NCBI RefSeq assembly: GCF_025319965.1
Contig: NZ_CP012549.1
Span: 248,001-312,000, forward strand
Origin: Campylobacter sp. RM16187
GTDB taxonomy: Bacteria; Campylobacterota; Campylobacteria; Campylobacterales; Campylobacteraceae
Direction: 5' to 3'
Length of the DNA stretch: 64,000 nt
In this document: positions 18,464-28,178 of the stretch, piece by piece
Layout: each line of letters opens with the position of its first letter
How positions within the stretch are numbered: position 1 is the stretch's first letter
Notes under the pieces: generated by a model
Told to the model about the DNA's origin: nothing
Database searches by the model: none
The model's input: the letters and a program-made list of their open reading frames with translations, nothing else
Position numbers and translations under genes: made by a program

Positions 18464-18777
18464 TAACTACGCTCATCAAAGATTATGAGTTTGAAACCAT
18501 TATAGGTCTGCTCGAATTTGAGCGCATAAGATCTCAGAAAGTGCGTATAAATGTAGAATTTCAAAGCAGTGACTTTATAGACTATGTTGAGGTGATAAAT
18601 TTTATAGAGTCTATTTACAATGAGCATAAATTTAAAACAGTTGAAAATTCGCTTGAAGTCTGCTCTAAAAGTCTAAAAGACAAATTTGGCTCTCTAACTT
18701 TACTTAAGATGGAAATTTTAAAAATCGAGATTCTTGATAATGCCTTGGTGGGAGCAAGGTTCGAGAGTAAATATTAA
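18460..18777 (+). CDS. folB: Dihydroneopterin aldolase
   Basis: This short FolB (105 residues) converts 7,8-dihydroneopterin to 6-hydroxymethyl-dihydropterin and glycolaldehyde in folate synthesis. ELETIIGLLEFER-type sequence at the start (EFETIIGLLEFERIRSQ) and the YVEVINFIESIYNEHKFKTVENSLEV segment are recognisable. The C-terminus is short but still carries the LKIEILDN strand. It is translationally coupled to plsY and lies upstream of cosR, as in C. jejuni. Confidence 0.85.
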   Translation: MITTLIKDYEFETIIGLLEFERIRSQKVRINVEFQSSDFIDYVEVINFIESIYNEHKFKTVENSLEVCSKSLKDKFGSLTLLKMEILKIEILDNALVGARFESKY

Positions 18778-18794
18778 ATTTTTTTTAAAGTATC

Positions 18795-18834
18795 TTGAAA
18801 TTATCCTTAATTTATGATACAATCCGCGTATAAT
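18795..18834 (+). promoter_or_regulatory. Predicted promoter region of cosR
   Basis: A TTGAAA at 18795-18800 and TACAAT at 18818-18823 are separated by 17 bases, the best sigma-70 pair seen in this window. A second -10 candidate TATAAT lies at 18829-18834. cosR starts at 18858. CosR is reported to autoregulate in C. jejuni, but I cannot point to its binding site here. Confidence 0.5.
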
Positions 18835-18857
18835 TTACACCTCCAAGGAATAATCAA

Positions 18858-19529
18858 ATGAGAATTTTAATAGTAGAAGACGAAGTAACGTTAAATAAAA
18901 CGATTGCCGAAGGCTTACAAGAATTTGGATACCAGACCGATAGCTCTGAAAATTTTAAGGATGCCGAATACTATATAGGTATCAGAAATTACGATCTTGT
19001 GCTTACAGATTGGATGTTGCCTGATGGAGATGGTGTTGATCTCATCAGTGTTATTAAAAATAAATCTCCAAGAACCGCTGTTGTAGTGCTATCTGCAAAA
19101 GATGACAAGGATAGCGAAGTTAAGGCGTTTAGAGTAGGTGCGGATGATTACATTAAAAAGCCTTTCGATTTTGACGTATTGGTAGCAAGAATCGAAGCAA
19201 GATTGAGATTTGGCGGAACTAATGTTATTAAGATTGATGATCTTATAATAGATCCGGATGAAGAGAAGATCACATATCTTGGACAAGATATTGAGCTAAA
19301 AGGCAAGCCTTTCGAAGTATTAACTCACCTTGCTCGTCACTCTGATCAGATAGTTTCTAAAGAGCAGTTGCTGGATGCCATCTGGGAAGAACCTGAGCTT
19401 GTTACTCCAAATGTAATCGAGGTAGCAATCAATCAAATACGCCAAAAAATGGATAAACCACTCAATATATCTACAATCGAAACCGTTAGAAGACGCGGAT
19501 ATAGATTTTGCTTTCCAAAAAAAGCTTAA
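18858..19529 (+). CDS. cosR: OmpR-family response regulator CosR
   Basis: This 223-residue regulator has a receiver domain (about 1-118) and a winged-helix output domain (about 125-220). The C-terminal part, with KGKPFEVLTHLARHSDQIVS and the ending RRRGYRFCFPKKA, matches the CosR/HsrA family (Cj0355c, HP1043) very closely from memory. These regulators are essential in C. jejuni and H. pylori and control oxidative-stress genes. The receiver keeps the usual phospho-acceptor Asp51 (DLVLTDWMLP) and acidic residues near position 7. The histidine kinase gene overlaps its 3' end by 22 bases, which is unusual for this regulator. Confidence 0.92.
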   Translation: MRILIVEDEVTLNKTIAEGLQEFGYQTDSSENFKDAEYYIGIRNYDLVLTDWMLPDGDGVDLISVIKNKSPRTAVVVLSAKDDKDSEVKAFRVGADDYIKKPFDFDVLVARIEARLRFGGTNVIKIDDLIIDPDEEKITYLGQDIELKGKPFEVLTHLARHSDQIVSKEQLLDAIWEEPELVTPNVIEVAINQIRQKMDKPLNISTIETVRRRGYRFCFPKKA

Positions 19530-20800
19530 GAGCCAGATTTATAATTCAATTAGCATCCGCTTCGGCGATGCTAATTGTCATCATCTCTGTGATGCTATAT
19601 CACTACATCAAGGTAACTATCTATGAGGGTATTTCTCAATCTTTGATGTATGAGGCCAAAATTCTCTCGACAAGTTCAAATTTAAGCCAAAAAAGGGGTA
19701 GTTTTGAATACGGTACTCTTGATGGAAGTACAACTACAGTAAATATAATAACAAAAACTTCAAAGTCCAAAAACCCATATTTTGTAAATGAAAAAGTTGG
19801 AAATAAAACCTACTTGAAGCTATATTTTCCATATATAGAAAGTTCATACATAACTCTTACTAAAGAGACTACTATACAAAGTAAGCTTATAGATCAAATT
19901 TTAGTAGATATTATGATAGTAAATGCAACGGCTATATTTTTAGTGCTTTTTTACGCGTTATTTTTATCAAGAATGTTGCTTGTTCCTATTAAAATTTTAA
20001 GCTCAAAACTTAGTAAATTAAACGAAAGATTTTTAAAAGAAGTTAGTATAGATGAGCTGCCCGATGAATTTACTCCGCTTGGCAAGAGTATCAACCGCCT
20101 AATAGGTAGAATACAGACCTTTGTGTTGTACCAAAAGGAGCTTTTTGTCGGTGTTGCACATGAGCTAAAAACACCTCTTGCTGTGATGAAAACTAAAAAT
20201 GAAGTGACTTTATTAAAACCTAGAGATAGTGAAAAGTATATAGAGGCTCTTAAAAACAACAACGAAGAGATAAACGGTATGAATAAGATGATAGGATCTA
20301 TCCTTGAAATAGGGCGTCAGGAGGGGGCTCAGTTTGAAGAGGCGGTCCAGATAGATATTATAGAATTTTTGAATAAAATGGCTAATAATTTTAAAATTTT
20401 GGCTCGTGGTGACGATAAGGATATTGAGATAAATTTATCTCCTAAAACTCTTAAAATGACCTTGCAACCTACCTTGCTAACACATATTATTCAAAATTTC
20501 GTTCAAAATGCAATCAAATTTTCCCCTCAAAAATCTACAATCACGATAGTTTCAAGATTAAAAGATGAAGAATTTGTTGTAGAAGTAATTGATGAAGGTA
20601 TAGGTATAGATGAGAGCAAAGATCTTTTTGCTCCGTTTAAACGATTCGGAAATAAAAGCGGTGCGGGTCTCGGGCTATTTTTAGCTAAAGGTGCGGCCCA
20701 AGCTCTAGGCGGAAGCGTTAGTATAAAAAATAGAGCTGACGGAGCAAAAGGAGCGGTTTCTTCGCTTGTTTTACCAATATTAAGAAATATAAAAAAATAA
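19508..20800 (+). CDS. Sensor histidine kinase overlapping cosR
   Basis: This is a 430-residue two-component sensor. Transmembrane helix 1 (about 12-34) is followed by a short periplasmic domain (about 35-128). Helix 2 (about 132-153) leads to a HAMP-like linker. The H-box FVGVAHELKTPLAVMK carries His218, followed by N-box HIIQNFVQNAIKFS and G-boxes EVIDEGIGID and GAGLGLFLAKG. It starts with TTG inside the last codons of cosR, without a strong ribosome site. The next ATG (19568) would cut off much of helix 1, so I keep the TTG and infer translational coupling. CosR is the obvious partner. Confidence 0.85.
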   Translation: MLSKKSLRARFIIQLASASAMLIVIISVMLYHYIKVTIYEGISQSLMYEAKILSTSSNLSQKRGSFEYGTLDGSTTTVNIITKTSKSKNPYFVNEKVGNKTYLKLYFPYIESSYITLTKETTIQSKLIDQILVDIMIVNATAIFLVLFYALFLSRMLLVPIKILSSKLSKLNERFLKEVSIDELPDEFTPLGKSINRLIGRIQTFVLYQKELFVGVAHELKTPLAVMKTKNEVTLLKPRDSEKYIEALKNNNEEINGMNKMIGSILEIGRQEGAQFEEAVQIDIIEFLNKMANNFKILARGDDKDIEINLSPKTLKMTLQPTLLTHIIQNFVQNAIKFSPQKSTITIVSRLKDEEFVVEVIDEGIGIDESKDLFAPFKRFGNKSGAGLGLFLAKGAAQALGGSVSIKNRADGAKGAVSSLVLPILRNIKK

Positions 20801-20815
20801 ATCAAAGAGCGGTAT

Positions 20816-22267
20816 ATGGCAAAACGAACAGCTGTTATAGATCTTGGGTCAAATTCTATGAGAATGGCCATATTTGAGAGAACCTCAAGATATGCGTTTT
20901 ATATACTGGGCGAATTTAAGATGAAGGTTAGGCTCGGTGAAAGTGCCTATGAAAATGGCGGCGCAATAAGTAAAAAATCAATGCAAAAAGCTTATGAGGC
21001 ATTTTGTGAATTTAAAAGCATAGCTAAAGCGTATAAGTGTAATAAGATATTTTGTATGGGTACTTCAGCCCTTAGAGACGCTCCCAATTCAAATGAACTA
21101 ATAAGCCTGATTAGACGAAATTTGGGACTTAATTTAAAAGTTGTAAAAGGGATTGATGAGGCTAGCTTGGGCGGGATTGCGGCTTTAAATTTGCTTGAGC
21201 CTATGAGCGAGTTTATTACGATTGATATAGGTGGAGGCTCGACTGAACTTGCTATGATTAAAGACGCAAAAATAGTAGATGCCGTTTCTCTTGATGTAGG
21301 CACGGTAAGACTAAAAGAGCTATTTTTCGATAAGAAAAATTTAAAAGGTCTTAATGATTTTATGAAAGAAATTTTAAAAGATCTGCCAAAAAACTTTAAA
21401 AGCAAAAATATAGTGACAATAGGTGGAAGCTTAAGAGCTATATCAAGCGCTATTATGCAAGCGCAAAACTATCCTTTAAGATCGGTTCATAACTTTAGCT
21501 ATAAATTTGAATCGCAAAAGGAATTTATACAAAATTTAACCAAAGCAAGCGTGCTTGATCTCGATAAATTTTATATTAAAAAAGATCGTTTTGATACCAT
21601 TAGGGAGGGTGCTTATATATTTTTAAGTGTGGTAAATAGCTTAAAATGTGAGCATGTGTATACAAGTGGTGTAGGATTTAGAGAGGGTGTCTACCTAAGC
21701 GATATATTGCGCCCTAGTAAGAAATTTCCACCAAATTTTAATACTAGCGTAAGAAGTTTGCAAGATAGATTTTTGCTAAATAACAACAAAATGGTCGTAA
21801 AATATGCAAAAGATGCTTTTGTAACGCTTAAACCGCTTCACGGAATCGATGATAAGTTTATATATGAACTTGAGACCGCCGCTAGACTTCATAATCTAGG
21901 ACAATGTTTAGGATTTTATGGAGAGCATATAAATTCTGCAAATTTTGTTATAAACGCTTTAAATTATGGCTTTTCACATAGACAAAAAGCACTTATAGCA
22001 ACCATTGTAGGATTAAATGGTAAAAAAACTCTAGGAGAATTTGAGAAATTCAGAGATCTTTTACCCGAAGAAGATATTGTAAAATGGCTGAGTTTTATTC
22101 TAAATTTTGCCAAGATATTGGATATAAACTGCACGCATAAGAAGCTAAAATTTGAGCTTAAAAGCCAAATGCTTGAAATTAGTGGGGCAAAAGAGCAATT
22201 TATGACAAAAGAGAATATTAAAAAGATCGCTAAGCCTGCGACATTTGCAATAAGCTTCGTTAGTTGA
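20816..22267 (+). CDS. Ppx/GppA-family phosphatase
   Basis: This is a 483-residue enzyme of the Ppx/GppA exopolyphosphatase-guanosine pentaphosphatase family. The ASKHA-fold domain shows AVIDLGSNSMRMAIFE at the start, GTSALRDAPNS near 82, and FITIDIGGGSTELAMI near 137. A C-terminal HD-like helical region with LETAARLHNLGQ follows. The substrate could be polyphosphate or pppGpp; in C. jejuni this family has two members and I cannot tell which this is. It follows the histidine kinase by 15 bases and converges with fliO, overlapping its end by 8 bases. Confidence 0.9.
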   Translation: MAKRTAVIDLGSNSMRMAIFERTSRYAFYILGEFKMKVRLGESAYENGGAISKKSMQKAYEAFCEFKSIAKAYKCNKIFCMGTSALRDAPNSNELISLIRRNLGLNLKVVKGIDEASLGGIAALNLLEPMSEFITIDIGGGSTELAMIKDAKIVDAVSLDVGTVRLKELFFDKKNLKGLNDFMKEILKDLPKNFKSKNIVTIGGSLRAISSAIMQAQNYPLRSVHNFSYKFESQKEFIQNLTKASVLDLDKFYIKKDRFDTIREGAYIFLSVVNSLKCEHVYTSGVGFREGVYLSDILRPSKKFPPNFNTSVRSLQDRFLLNNNKMVVKYAKDAFVTLKPLHGIDDKFIYELETAARLHNLGQCLGFYGEHINSANFVINALNYGFSHRQKALIATIVGLNGKKTLGEFEKFRDLLPEEDIVKWLSFILNFAKILDINCTHKKLKFELKSQMLEISGAKEQFMTKENIKKIAKPATFAISFVS

Positions 22268-23114
22268 GGCTAGCCTTGTCCTTGTATGCGCTCAAGGCAT
22301 TTTGCCTATCTTCAAGATACTGTCCTATTCTCTTACGATTTTCTTCAAAAAATGCCTCAAAGTCATTTTCGCTATTAATAGTGTCTTCACCAAATTTATC
22401 TAGTAGCACATTTGAACTGCCCACCAAGACAAGGTATTTTTTGTTTTGATGGTTTAATAGCATAACCTTGTTTGTTCTATCAAGCGGTTTTTCATATAAA
22501 ATTTTTACATCCTGACTTTTATCGCTATTTAGCCATCCGGCAAGATTTAGTTTTCTGCTGCCTCCTGTTTTTTTGACTATGAAGTTTTTAAGCAGCCAAA
22601 GAGCTATGGCAAAGGCTATAAGAACACCTATTACCATATAATATCTTGCGTCAAAGATATTTTGTATATCAGGCTGAGTATTTATAGTTGTAGACGTTTT
22701 GGGCTGGATTATCTGTTCGCTTTGTGAAATAGGTTGCTCGTTTTTAGTTGAGGCGGCAGCTGTGCTTACGACTCTGATTCTGAGTCCAAATCCGTCAGAG
22801 GTTTTAGAAGCCGTTACTCCTATTGAAGAACTGCTTTTTATGCTTAAAACTACGCTATTTTGCTTGGGTTCTATGTATAGTTCTTGAAGTATTTTTGAGT
22901 TTAAGTTTTTTTCAACAGCCTGATCGAAATTTAGCCCGTTAAATATAAGCATTGTCATATCGTTTTCACGCTTTTGGAATATATTTCCCTCGTAAGGTGC
23001 GTCAAATGAAAGCATTACATCGACCCTATCGCTTCTTTCATATATATTATATGTGAGTAGGTTTGAGGCAAATAATGAGACGGTAAAAGCAAAAATAGCA
23101 AGCAAATTTCTCAT
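22260..23114 (-). CDS. fliO: FliO-like flagellar export component (Cj0352 type)
   Basis: This is a 284-residue protein with an N-terminal signal sequence (MRNLLAIFAFTVSLFAS), a periplasmic AMIN-like beta region (about 20-115) and a linker. One transmembrane helix follows (about 156-175), then a cytosolic tail with NKVMLLNHQNKKYLVLVG, the FliO-type core. FliO helps assemble the FliP-FliQ-FliR export gate. The position directly after fliN agrees with the Campylobacter gene recognised as FliO. Overall sequence conservation is low in this family, so the call leans on topology and context. Confidence 0.75.
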   Translation of the reverse strand: MRNLLAIFAFTVSLFASNLLTYNIYERSDRVDVMLSFDAPYEGNIFQKRENDMTMLIFNGLNFDQAVEKNLNSKILQELYIEPKQNSVVLSIKSSSSIGVTASKTSDGFGLRIRVVSTAAASTKNEQPISQSEQIIQPKTSTTINTQPDIQNIFDARYYMVIGVLIAFAIALWLLKNFIVKKTGGSRKLNLAGWLNSDKSQDVKILYEKPLDRTNKVMLLNHQNKKYLVLVGSSNVLLDKFGEDTINSENDFEAFFEENRKRIGQYLEDRQNALSAYKDKASLN

Positions 23115-23425
23115 AATTGCTCTCTTTTGAAGTATTGAATTACTGATTTTGAGTCTAAAATTTCATTTATGCGGATAGCTAAATTTTTCTCATACACCAT
23201 TACTTCGCCCTTGCCAAAAATTCGGTTGTTAATGAAGAGTTCCACACTTTCGCCGGCAGGCTTTTCAAGATCTATAACCGAGCCGTTTTCAAGCTTTAAA
23301 AGCTCTCTTACGCTAATTGTTGTCGTGCCAAGTTCGGAGATAAAGTCTACGCTTATATCCATTAACTCGTCATAGCTTTTAAAAAGTCCGTTTTTTTCTA
23401 AAATTTGTTCTAGCTCCCGATTCAT
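23111..23425 (-). CDS. fliN: Flagellar motor switch protein FliN
   Basis: FliN forms the lower part of the flagellar C ring with FliM and binds FliH during export. The 104 residues contain the SpoA domain: ELGTTTISVRELLKLENGSVIDL, then LFINNRIFGKGEVMVYEKNLAIRINEIL. It overlaps fliO by 4 bases and the upstream CheX-like gene by 4 bases, so the three genes are translated as a unit. The length is normal for FliN. Confidence 0.93.
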   Translation of the reverse strand: MNRELEQILEKNGLFKSYDELMDISVDFISELGTTTISVRELLKLENGSVIDLEKPAGESVELFINNRIFGKGEVMVYEKNLAIRINEILDSKSVIQYFKREQL

Positions 23426-23841
23426 GCCTTTTTGTACCCTATTTGAAATGTTCTATTTTTTATTTTATAGATTCTCTTTTCTTCAAGCTCCACAGGAAAG
23501 CCTTGCATACGCCCGAGATATTCTGGAGTACCCATTTTGTAGGCGTTATTTTCTCGTTCATTTAGTATGTTTTTAGCATATCCTATTGCCAAATTTGCAC
23601 TCTCTTTGCAAATATCACTTAGTTCATCCTCGGCTAGCTCATCAACTCCCAATAAAATTTTAGCAAACTGATTTAAAGTCTCTTTTTTAAAATAAAGGTA
23701 GAATTGATATTCGTCCCTGCCTTTATAAATTGGTAGGCTAGAGCCATAAAATTCGCCATTTAATGTTTTTGCTTCACTGACTTTATATCCGAGAGTATCT
23801 TCACAAAGGTGTTTTATTCCTATCTCAATTATATCCATCAT
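23422..23841 (-). CDS. CheX-like chemotaxis phosphatase homologue
   Basis: This is a protein of about 139 residues resembling the CheC/CheX family (CheX removes phosphate from CheY). The helix with DELSDICKESANLAIGYAKNIL aligns in pattern with the family's active helix, which normally carries E-x2-N; here it reads E-S-A-N. The frame can extend to a TTG at 23871, but the ATG at 23841 has a good AAGGAA six bases upstream and is preferred. Its coupling to fliN by a 4-base overlap supports a role at the motor switch. Activity is inferred only. Confidence 0.7.
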   Translation of the reverse strand: MMDIIEIGIKHLCEDTLGYKVSEAKTLNGEFYGSSLPIYKGRDEYQFYLYFKKETLNQFAKILLGVDELAEDELSDICKESANLAIGYAKNILNERENNAYKMGTPEYLGRMQGFPVELEEKRIYKIKNRTFQIGYKKA

Positions 23842-23904
23842 TTTAATTTCCTTGATATCAAATAACTTCAATTATACTTCAAATTTATATAATTTACTAT
23901 AAAT

Positions 23905-24654
23905 TTAAAAAAGCTTATTGATTTCTTCTATCAATTTTTTACCGCTAAATTTCGCCGTTAGCTTGACGATTTCGGTGCCGATTATCGCTCCGTCTGCAAA
24001 GCTTTTAACCTCGCTAACATCAGAGCTGTTTTTCACACCAAAGCCCACAGCCACAGGCAAATCGCTCTTTTGCTTTAAATTTGAGACTAAATTTTTAAGC
24101 CTATCTATGCTCGCACGCTCAGATCCGCTTACGCCGATAGCTCCAAGTGCGTAGATGAAGCCTCTGCCGATATTTAAAATTTTATCCGTTCTGTGGGCTG
24201 AGGTGACGCTTATTAAAGGCACCAGATCAAGCCCAAATTTATCACATAGCGCGCTTACCTCTTCGCACTCCTCATACGGTAGATCCGGGATGATAAATCC
24301 GCTTATGCCGACCTCACTTGAGCGCGCGATAAATTTTTCCACTCCGTAAGAAAACACGAGATTATAATAGACCAAAAAGACAAGAGGCTTGTTTATGCGC
24401 CCTTTGCACTCTTCAAGCAGGTTAAAGACAGTGTCCGTGTTTATGCCTTTAGTTACAGCATCAAAGCTAGCTTCGGCTATCAGTTTACCGTCAGCTAACG
24501 GATCAGAATACGGCACGCCAAGCTCAACCAGATCAAGCGCGCTTTCGTCCAAATTTAGCAAAAACTCCTTCGTGTGCTCAATGCTTGGATAGCCAGCGAC
24601 GATGTAGCCGATGTTTGCCTTTTTACCTTCAAAGGCCTTAGAGATCTTAGCCAT
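23905..24654 (-). CDS. trpA: Tryptophan synthase alpha chain
   Basis: TrpA cleaves indole-3-glycerol phosphate to indole and glyceraldehyde 3-phosphate. The 249-residue TIM barrel has the catalytic glutamate in [16 protein letters not shown] near residue 42 and the catalytic aspartate in [11 protein letters not shown] near 125. A phosphate-binding [11 protein letters not shown] lies near 203. Its start overlaps the trpB stop by 8 bases. It is the last gene of the trp operon and lies before the CheX-like gene, as in C. jejuni. Confidence 0.96.
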   Translation of the reverse strand: MAKISKAFEGKKANIGYIVAGYPSIEHTKEFLLNLDESALDLVELGVPYSDPLADGKLIAEASFDAVTKGINTDTVFNLLEECKGRINKPLVFLVYYNLVFSYGVEKFIARSSEVGISGFIIPDLPYEECEEVSALCDKFGLDLVPLISVTSAHRTDKILNIGRGFIYALGAIGVSGSERASIDRLKNLVSNLKQKSDLPVAVGFGVKNSSDVSEVKSFADGAIIGTEIVKLTAKFSGKKLIEEINKLF

Positions 24655-25828
24655 AAATTTTTCCTTTCTCGTATCCTATGACCGTGTTCATGTCTTTATC
24701 GCCTCTGCCTGATACGTTTACTACGATGGTGCTTTTTTTGCTCAAATTCGGACAGAGTTTTTCCAGATACGCAAGCGCGTGAGAGCTCTCTATCGCAGGG
24801 ATTACGCCTTCAAGTCGGCTTGTAAGACGAAGTGCGTTGATACACTCATCATCGCTTATCGGATAGTATTTTGCGCGTTTTATATCGTGCAGGTGCGCAT
24901 GCTCAGGGCCCACCCCCGGGTAGTCAAGACCTGCTGAGATACTATGAACCGGTGCTATCATGCCGTAGTTATCTTGAAGCACGATGGTTTTCATACCGTG
25001 TATGATGCCTTCGCGCCCTTTGGTAAGCGTGGCTGCGTGATATGCAGTATCCGCTCCAAGTCCGGCGGCTTCTATGCCTACTAAATTTACGCTCTCATCA
25101 TCCAAAAATCCGCTAAAAATTCCTATCGCATTACTTCCGCCGCCAACGCAAGCTATCACGTAATCAGCCTTCACGCCATACTCTTTTAGCTGCTCTTTGG
25201 TCTCGCGTCCGATCACACTTTGAAGATCGCGCACGATCTTTGGATAAGGATGCGGACCCACGACCGAGCCGATCACGTAAAAGCTGCTTTCTATCTCGTT
25301 CACCCACGCTTGGATAGCCGCAGTGGTGGCTTCTTTAAGCGTTTTTAGCCCGTCATGTATGCTTACAACCTTTGCGCCAAGCAGATCCATCCTAAAGGCG
25401 TTTAGCTGCTGCCTAGCTACATCGGTTGCGCCCATATATACATCACACTCTAGTCCAAGCAGTGCCGCAGCAGTCGCAGTCGCCACGCCGTGCTGTCCGG
25501 CTCCTGTTTCTGCTAAAACTTTCTTTTTGCCCATTTTTTTAGCCAGCAGAGCTTGACCGAGGGCGTTATTTATCTTGTGAGCGCCGGTGTGGTTTAGATC
25601 CTCACGCTTTAGATAAATTTCATGCCCGTAATGTTTGCTTAGGCGCTTTGCGTGATAAAGCGGGCTAGGGCGACCGACGTAGTGCTTTAGTAGGTCGTTA
25701 AGCTCGTCTTTAAACTCCTGCGTGCTAGCGATCTTTTCGTAAGCCTCTTCAAGCTCTTCAAGCGCAAACATAACCGTTTCAGGCACGAACTGCCCGCCAA
25801 ATTTGCCAAAATACGCCTTAGTGTTCAA
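24647..25828 (-). CDS. trpB: Tryptophan synthase beta chain
   Basis: TrpB condenses indole with serine to give tryptophan. The 393-residue PLP enzyme shows [11 protein letters not shown] near residue 9, the PLP lysine K85 in [15 protein letters not shown], the AETGAGQHG loop, and the phosphate-binding [10 protein letters not shown] near 230. It overlaps trpF by 11 bases upstream and trpA by 8 downstream. The gene is clearly richer in G and C than the flanking flagellar genes. Confidence 0.97.
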   Translation of the reverse strand: MNTKAYFGKFGGQFVPETVMFALEELEEAYEKIASTQEFKDELNDLLKHYVGRPSPLYHAKRLSKHYGHEIYLKREDLNHTGAHKINNALGQALLAKKMGKKKVLAETGAGQHGVATATAAALLGLECDVYMGATDVARQQLNAFRMDLLGAKVVSIHDGLKTLKEATTAAIQAWVNEIESSFYVIGSVVGPHPYPKIVRDLQSVIGRETKEQLKEYGVKADYVIACVGGGSNAIGIFSGFLDDESVNLVGIEAAGLGADTAYHAATLTKGREGIIHGMKTIVLQDNYGMIAPVHSISAGLDYPGVGPEHAHLHDIKRAKYYPISDDECINALRLTSRLEGVIPAIESSHALAYLEKLCPNLSKKSTIVVNVSGRGDKDMNTVIGYEKGKIYG

Positions 25829-26471
25829 TGCCGTCTCCTTGGTTTATAGTGTCTAAAATTTCTTTGATTTTGCTTGGAATTTTTATCATATTTTCATCTT
25901 CAACTTTGCTGTTTACGTCGATTATAAGCGGTTTTAGCTTTAGAGCTTCTTTTGCGTTTTGCGTACCTATGCCGCCTGCTAATGCAAAACTAAAAGGCTT
26001 TAGATCTCTTAAAATTTGCCAGTCAAAACTCACTCCGTTACCGCCTAAATTTTTGCCTTTATAGTCATAAAGAATCAAATCATGCGGTTCGTTTGTGCTG
26101 ACAAGCTCATCTTTTACGCTTAAAACTTTCCAGACGCTAACTCCAAGATCTTTTAAATTTGCGTATAAATTTTGGCTTATCTCTCCGTAAATTTGAGCCA
26201 CGTCAAGCCCTGCAAATTCGCAAATTTCCATTATCTCACAGCTACTTTGCTCGCCTCTTGATGACAGGCCACACTCGCCTGCACCTACAAAGACTCCGAC
26301 ACATTTTGCACCGAATTTATGAGCTAAATTTGCTATTTGCCTAGCGGTTTTTATATCTACTTGTCTTGGGCTTTTTGCAAGGATTACGCCGATAAATTTT
26401 ACTCCCAGCTCAAGCACGCTTTTAGCCTCTGCTTCGCTTTTGATACCGCAAATTTTAAGCTCAGTTTTCAT
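25818..26471 (-). CDS. trpF: Phosphoribosylanthranilate isomerase
   Basis: TrpF carries out the Amadori rearrangement of phosphoribosylanthranilate, the third step of tryptophan synthesis. The 217 residues begin [12 protein letters not shown], with the catalytic cysteine in KICGI, and include VGVFVGAG and the C-terminal [11 protein letters not shown] and DVNSKVED segments. [12 protein letters not shown] insert around residue 67 appears specific to this copy. It overlaps trpGD by one base and trpB by 11. Confidence 0.93.
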   Translation of the reverse strand: MKTELKICGIKSEAEAKSVLELGVKFIGVILAKSPRQVDIKTARQIANLAHKFGAKCVGVFVGAGECGLSSRGEQSSCEIMEICEFAGLDVAQIYGEISQNLYANLKDLGVSVWKVLSVKDELVSTNEPHDLILYDYKGKNLGGNGVSFDWQILRDLKPFSFALAGGIGTQNAKEALKLKPLIIDVNSKVEDENMIKIPSKIKEILDTINQGDGIEH

Positions 26472-28072
26472 TATTTTGCACCGATATAGTCTTTAAAGTA
26501 CTCATAAACTCTACCGCTATCAATCGCCTCTATCACAGCAGCCTTTGCGTCCATCGGATTTGAGACGAAATTTGCCGTGTAGAGCGCAAACATCGCGTTT
26601 AGCACGACTATGTCAAATTTCGCTCCTCTTTCTTCGCCTCTTAAAATTTTAACCAAAATTTCAGCGTTTTGCTCAGGCGTGCCGCCCTCTATCTCGCTGT
26701 GAAATGCGCGCTTGAAGCCAAACTGCTCAGGGGTTATGGAATATTCGTAAATTTCGCCGTTTTTAAGCTCGATTATCTTTGTTTCATCGCACAAACTTAT
26801 CTCATCAAGCCCGTCTTCACCGCGCACTATCAGCGCATGCTCGCGTCCAAGCAGCTTTAAAGTCTGTGCGTAGAGCTTTAAAACAGGCTTGTGATACACG
26901 CCTACGAGTTGGTTTTTAAGCCCCAAATTTGGATTTAGCATAGGGCCAAGCACGTTAAACACCGTCCTTATGCCAAGGCGAGTGCGCACCTCTTTTACTT
27001 CCGCAACTAGCGGATGGAAAAACGGCGCATGAAAAAATGCTAAATTCTTTTCTTCAAGTAGCTCTCTTAAGGTGCTGAGTGAGTTTGACATGGTTAAATT
27101 TATGCCCTCTAGCACATCTGAGCTACCAGATCTGCTTGAAACTGCCTTATTGCCGTGCTTTGCGACTTTAACTCCAAGGCTTGCCAGGATAAACGAAACC
27201 GCAGTTGAGATATTTATCGTTTTAAAGCCGTCTCCGCCGGTACCGCATAGATCTATCATCGGTGAGTAGTCGCGGTAGGTTTGCGAGTATTTTAGGATAT
27301 TTCTAACAAGGCTTGCGAGACTCTTTGGATAAAGACTTTTTTCGCTAATTAGCACCAAAAGCGCTGCAAGCTGAGTTATCTCATACTCTTTTGAAGCGAT
27401 AATCTTGCAAATTTGCTCAAAATCCCTATCATCAAGCCCTACGTTATCTTGAAGCTTGATCAAAAAGCGCTTGAAATTGGCAGGTTCGCTCTCTTGTGCT
27501 TTGGTTTCGCTTTTAAAATTTATGAAATTTTCGATTATCTTTTTGCCGTATTGCGTGAAGTAGCTCTCAGGATGAAACTGGATACCAAAAATAGGTCGGT
27601 TCACATCGCAAAGCGCCATTATAACGCCATCTTCGCTTACTGCAAGGGCTTTTAAATTCGCAGGTAGCTCATCTACATAAAGCGAGTGATATCGCATAAC
27701 CTCAAATTTGCTAGGTAGCCCCTCAAAAAGCGGACTTTCTTCAAGTACGTCAATAAATGAAGTCTTGCCGTGAAAGGGCTTTTCAAGACGCTTGATGACC
27801 GCGCCGCCAACTAGTCCTATCGCCTGATGTCCAAGACAAATTCCTAAAATCGGCACGTTTAAATCGCTTTTTAAAATTTCAAGGCAAACTCCGCTATCTT
27901 TTGGATGTTTTGGCCCCGGACTTAGCACGATCTTGCTTGGATTTAGCCTGCGAATCTCTTCTAGCGTGATCTTGTCGTTTCGCACACTTATGACCTCTTC
28001 GTCGGTTAGCTCTTTGATGTATTGCTCGACGTTAAAGACGAAGCTGTCGTAGTTATCTATCAGAAGTATCAT
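26471..28072 (-). CDS. trpGD: Fused anthranilate synthase component II / anthranilate phosphoribosyltransferase
   Basis: This 533-residue fusion supplies ammonia to anthranilate synthase and then adds the phosphoribosyl group to anthranilate. The N-terminal glutamine amidotransferase (about 1-190) has the nucleophile C79 in PILGICLGHQAIG and the His-Glu pair in FGIQFHPESY. The C-terminal TrpD domain (about 200-533) has LCGTGGDGFKTINIS and HGNKAVSSRSGSSDVLE. As I recall, C. jejuni has the same fusion. Normally trpE would precede it directly; here another gene lies between. Confidence 0.96.
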   Translation of the reverse strand: MILLIDNYDSFVFNVEQYIKELTDEEVISVRNDKITLEEIRRLNPSKIVLSPGPKHPKDSGVCLEILKSDLNVPILGICLGHQAIGLVGGAVIKRLEKPFHGKTSFIDVLEESPLFEGLPSKFEVMRYHSLYVDELPANLKALAVSEDGVIMALCDVNRPIFGIQFHPESYFTQYGKKIIENFINFKSETKAQESEPANFKRFLIKLQDNVGLDDRDFEQICKIIASKEYEITQLAALLVLISEKSLYPKSLASLVRNILKYSQTYRDYSPMIDLCGTGGDGFKTINISTAVSFILASLGVKVAKHGNKAVSSRSGSSDVLEGINLTMSNSLSTLRELLEEKNLAFFHAPFFHPLVAEVKEVRTRLGIRTVFNVLGPMLNPNLGLKNQLVGVYHKPVLKLYAQTLKLLGREHALIVRGEDGLDEISLCDETKIIELKNGEIYEYSITPEQFGFKRAFHSEIEGGTPEQNAEILVKILRGEERGAKFDIVVLNAMFALYTANFVSNPMDAKAAVIEAIDSGRVYEYFKDYIGAK

Positions 28073-28178
28073 TTATTTCCTTAATTGCAAATAGTTATTT
28101 TAGACTATTTTGACTTTAAATTTAAGAAAGAATATAGTGTTTATTGTATAAATTGACTTCAAATTGATCCGATTAGTT

